Below are positions 22,684-24,284 of a stretch of DNA of 24,284 nt, piece by piece (position 1 is the first letter of the stretch; each line of letters begins with the position of its first letter). A program made the position numbers and the translations under genes. The DNA is from Ephemerocybe angulata. Its lineage: Eukaryota > Basidiomycota > Agaricomycetes > Agaricales > Psathyrellaceae. Under the pieces are notes generated by a model, which saw only the letters and a program-made list of their open reading frames with translations, was not told the DNA's origin and searched no databases. Location: positions 1 through 24,284 of the forward strand of contig JAACJK010000265.1 in assembly GCA_013368325.1 (NCBI GenBank). The letters run 5' to 3'.

Positions 22684-24101
22684 ATCAATGAATTGGCAAG
22701 ATTGAGACATGCTGGTGGGTCAAGTGGGAGTGATGTATGTGAAGAACACGGAGGAATGAGAGCATCCGGGAAAGGGTTAGGAAATTGAGACAAGGCAGTG
22801 GTCGTAGAGTGGCGAGTCGCGGTGTGCGGAGATGGTTGAACCGTTTGGACAAGGGTTAGGAGACAATGCGGAAGACAAATGGAATGGAAACAGATCGAGG
22901 CGTTTGAAAGGAAAGGCAAGCGAGAAGAGATGCATGTGCGATACGGGGAGTCCGTTTGGGAGAGGTTTAGGAAATGGAACGAGAGCGAGGTGTTTGAACC
23001 GAGTTTGAAAGGAAACACAAGCAGACCGTGCGGGAGAGGTTTAGGGAATCAGATGGAGAGAACGGGGAGCGTTGAAGCATGCGCAATGGCAGGAGGTGTT
23101 TGAAAGGAAATGATGCAGGCGGAGAAGGGCAAGGGAGAGGGTTTGGGAATGGAAATGAAATGAAGAGGGTCGAACATTTGAAAGCGAGTTGTTGGTGGAT
23201 CGCAGGCTCAGGGAGATCGAGGGAAAGTCCGAGAGGGTGACACGGGAACACACGAGGCAGTGCGTGAGAAAGAGATCATGTGAACGCAAGCCATGCGTCA
23301 GGGCGAGGTTTAGGATACATCGTGGATGAGGTCAAGGTGTGCGACGGAGCAAGTCGGTGTGCGGAGATGGTTGAAAACGTTTGGACAAGGGTTAGGAGAC
23401 AACGCGGAAGGCAAATGTGTCGGGTTGAATGGAAACAGAACAAGGTGTTTATGCAAGCGAGAAGAGATGCATGTGCAAGACGTGGAGTCCGTTGGGGAGA
23501 GGTTTAGGAAATAAAATGGGGAGAGTTAGGGAAGCGTGGATGTGGTCGATGCATGCGAAATGGAGGGAGGGGTTGGAAAGAAAATGATGCAGGTGGAGAG
23601 GAGTGTAAGGGAGAGGGTTGGACGTTTGAAAGCAAGTCGATCAAGGGTCAGGGAGGTCGAGGGAGAGTTTGAGAGGGTGACACGTGAACGTGCGAGGCAG
23701 CACGTGAGAAAGAGATCATGTGAACGCAAGCAGTGCATTGGGGCGAGGTTTAGGAAAAGACAGCACGGATGAGGTGGAAAGGGAGAAGAGAGTAGTTTGG
23801 AATGGGACAGGGGACAGAGCGAGTGAGTTGGGAGGAGGGTTAGGCAGGGCATCTTGGATGAAGGGTGTGGGGACAGAGATGGGTGCCGTGTTGGATGCGG
23901 GCGGTGAGAGATGACGCCGAGCGAGATGCATGTGTGTGGGAATCGCAGGGCATGTGACGGGAATAAACAAGGGCGTTTGGACAATGGTGGGAAAGAGTCA
24001 TCAAATCCGGTTGATGGAAATGATGTGGCGTGGCCGTGGGAATTGCAGATGCGGTCGGGGAAGAGAGCGGCCGTTCGGACGAGGTTTAGGCATCACAGAA
24101 G
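22684..24101 (+). repeat. Satellite unit, copy 17 (1,418 bp)
   Basis: Two homopolymer losses relative to consensus: one A at 22839-22840 (TTGAACCG instead of TTGAAACCG) and one G at 23948-23950 (three G instead of four). Confidence 0.97.
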
Positions 24102-24284
24102 ATCAATGAATTGGCAAGATTGAGACATGCTGGTGGGTCAAGTGGAGTGATGTATGTGAAGAACACGGAGGAATGAGAGCATCCGGGAAAGGGTTAGGAA
24201 TTGAGACAAGGCAGTGGTCGTAGAGTGGCGAGTCGCGGTGTGCGGAGATGGTTGAAACCGTTTGGACAAGGGTTAGGAGACAAT
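24102..24284 (+). repeat. Satellite unit, copy 18, partial (first 183 bp)
   Basis: The start of another unit, cut by the window end shortly after the start of arm A. It already has two homopolymer losses in 183 bases: one G at 24144-24145 and one A at 24199-24200. This is the highest indel density in the window. Confidence 0.96.

Larger units (their letters stand above)
1..24284. repeat. Tandem satellite array, ~1,420-bp unit, 17 full copies plus a partial copy
   Basis: The same sequence of about 1,420 bases recurs head to tail from the first to the last base, always in the same orientation, with no spacer and no foreign sequence between copies. Copy lengths are 1419, 1420, 1419, 1419, 1419, 1419, 1419, 1410, 1420, 1413, 1421, 1419, 1419, 1415, 1418, 1414 and 1418 bp, then a 183-bp partial copy. 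Every length change is explained by small indels, and I saw no substitution between copies. The + strand is purine-rich (for example 49 of 60 bases at 421-480). No gene, RNA gene or transposon end is visible, and neither array boundary is in the window. Such arrays are usual in eukaryotic heterochromatin; the host and the satellite family are not recognised. Function, if any, is unknown. Confidence 0.98.

Noticed and set aside
1..24284. CRISPR array or other prokaryotic repeat system
   Set aside because: The repeated unit is 1.42 kb with no variable spacers between copies, no short palindromic repeat and no associated protein gene.
1..24284. Tandem-repeat protein gene or tandem gene family
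   Set aside because: No unit carries a convincing gene, and a 1,420-bp period shifts frame at each copy. Units of 1,419 bp keep phase only because of single-base losses at different places.
1..24284. Tandem copies of a transposon or retroelement
   Set aside because: No terminal repeats, target-site duplications, transposase or reverse transcriptase motifs, poly-A tail or primer-binding site are visible in the unit.
1..24284. rDNA or tRNA gene cluster
   Set aside because: I saw no conserved rRNA segments or tRNA-like cloverleaf sequence. The unit could still be part of a spacer, but nothing in the window shows it.

Overview
The whole window is one head-to-tail tandem array. The repeat unit is about 1,420 bp. 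There are 17 complete copies plus the first 183 bp of an 18th, and both ends of the window lie inside the array. I set the unit phase arbitrarily at ATCAATGAATTGGC, so the copies begin at 1, 1420, 2840, 4259, 5678, 7097, 8516, 9935, 11345, 12765, 14178, 15599, 17018, 18437, 19852, 21270, 22684 and 24102. Copies 2 and 9 (both 1,420 bp) carry no difference that I can see and serve as the consensus. I found no protein-coding gene, rRNA, tRNA, CRISPR array or recognisable transposon. Both strands of every unit are covered by short overlapping reading frames. None looks like a gene, and a unit of 3x473+1 bases cannot be read through in one frame.

The kind of organism can only be inferred. A long, highly homogenised satellite with a kilobase-scale unit, no genes and internally repeated substructure is typical of eukaryotic heterochromatin (subtelomere, pericentromere, rDNA spacer or similar). 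The recurring GGTTTAGG and GGGTTAGG cores resemble plant-type TTTAGGG and TTAGGG/TTAGG-type telomere repeats, but they are isolated and do not identify a lineage. I do not recognise the satellite family.

Each unit is itself built from older repeats. Using copy 2, arm A (1556-2052) and arm B (2092-2492) are diverged duplicates. They keep the same order of modules, but A has one extra module of about 79 bp (1715-1793). A third segment (2493-2839, continuing into the first ~136 bp of the next unit) carries more diverged pieces of the same kind. Eleven telomere-like cores plus one half-core recur through the unit, many about 74-112 bp apart or at about two or three times 82 bp. This suggests growth from an ancestral minisatellite of about 80 bp into a higher-order unit that was then amplified as a block. 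The + strand is strongly purine-rich, and one 80-bp patch per unit (2541-2620 in copy 2) holds eight runs of three or more G.

All differences I found between copies are small indels: 30 deletions and 2 insertions, mostly in homopolymers. I saw no substitutions. Indels are about three times as frequent in the right half as in the left. This looks more like residual long-read or assembly error on a nearly perfect array than like biological divergence, with a 9-bp deletion in copy 8 as the best candidate for a real variant. There are no genes here to work together; the subject of the window is the satellite.
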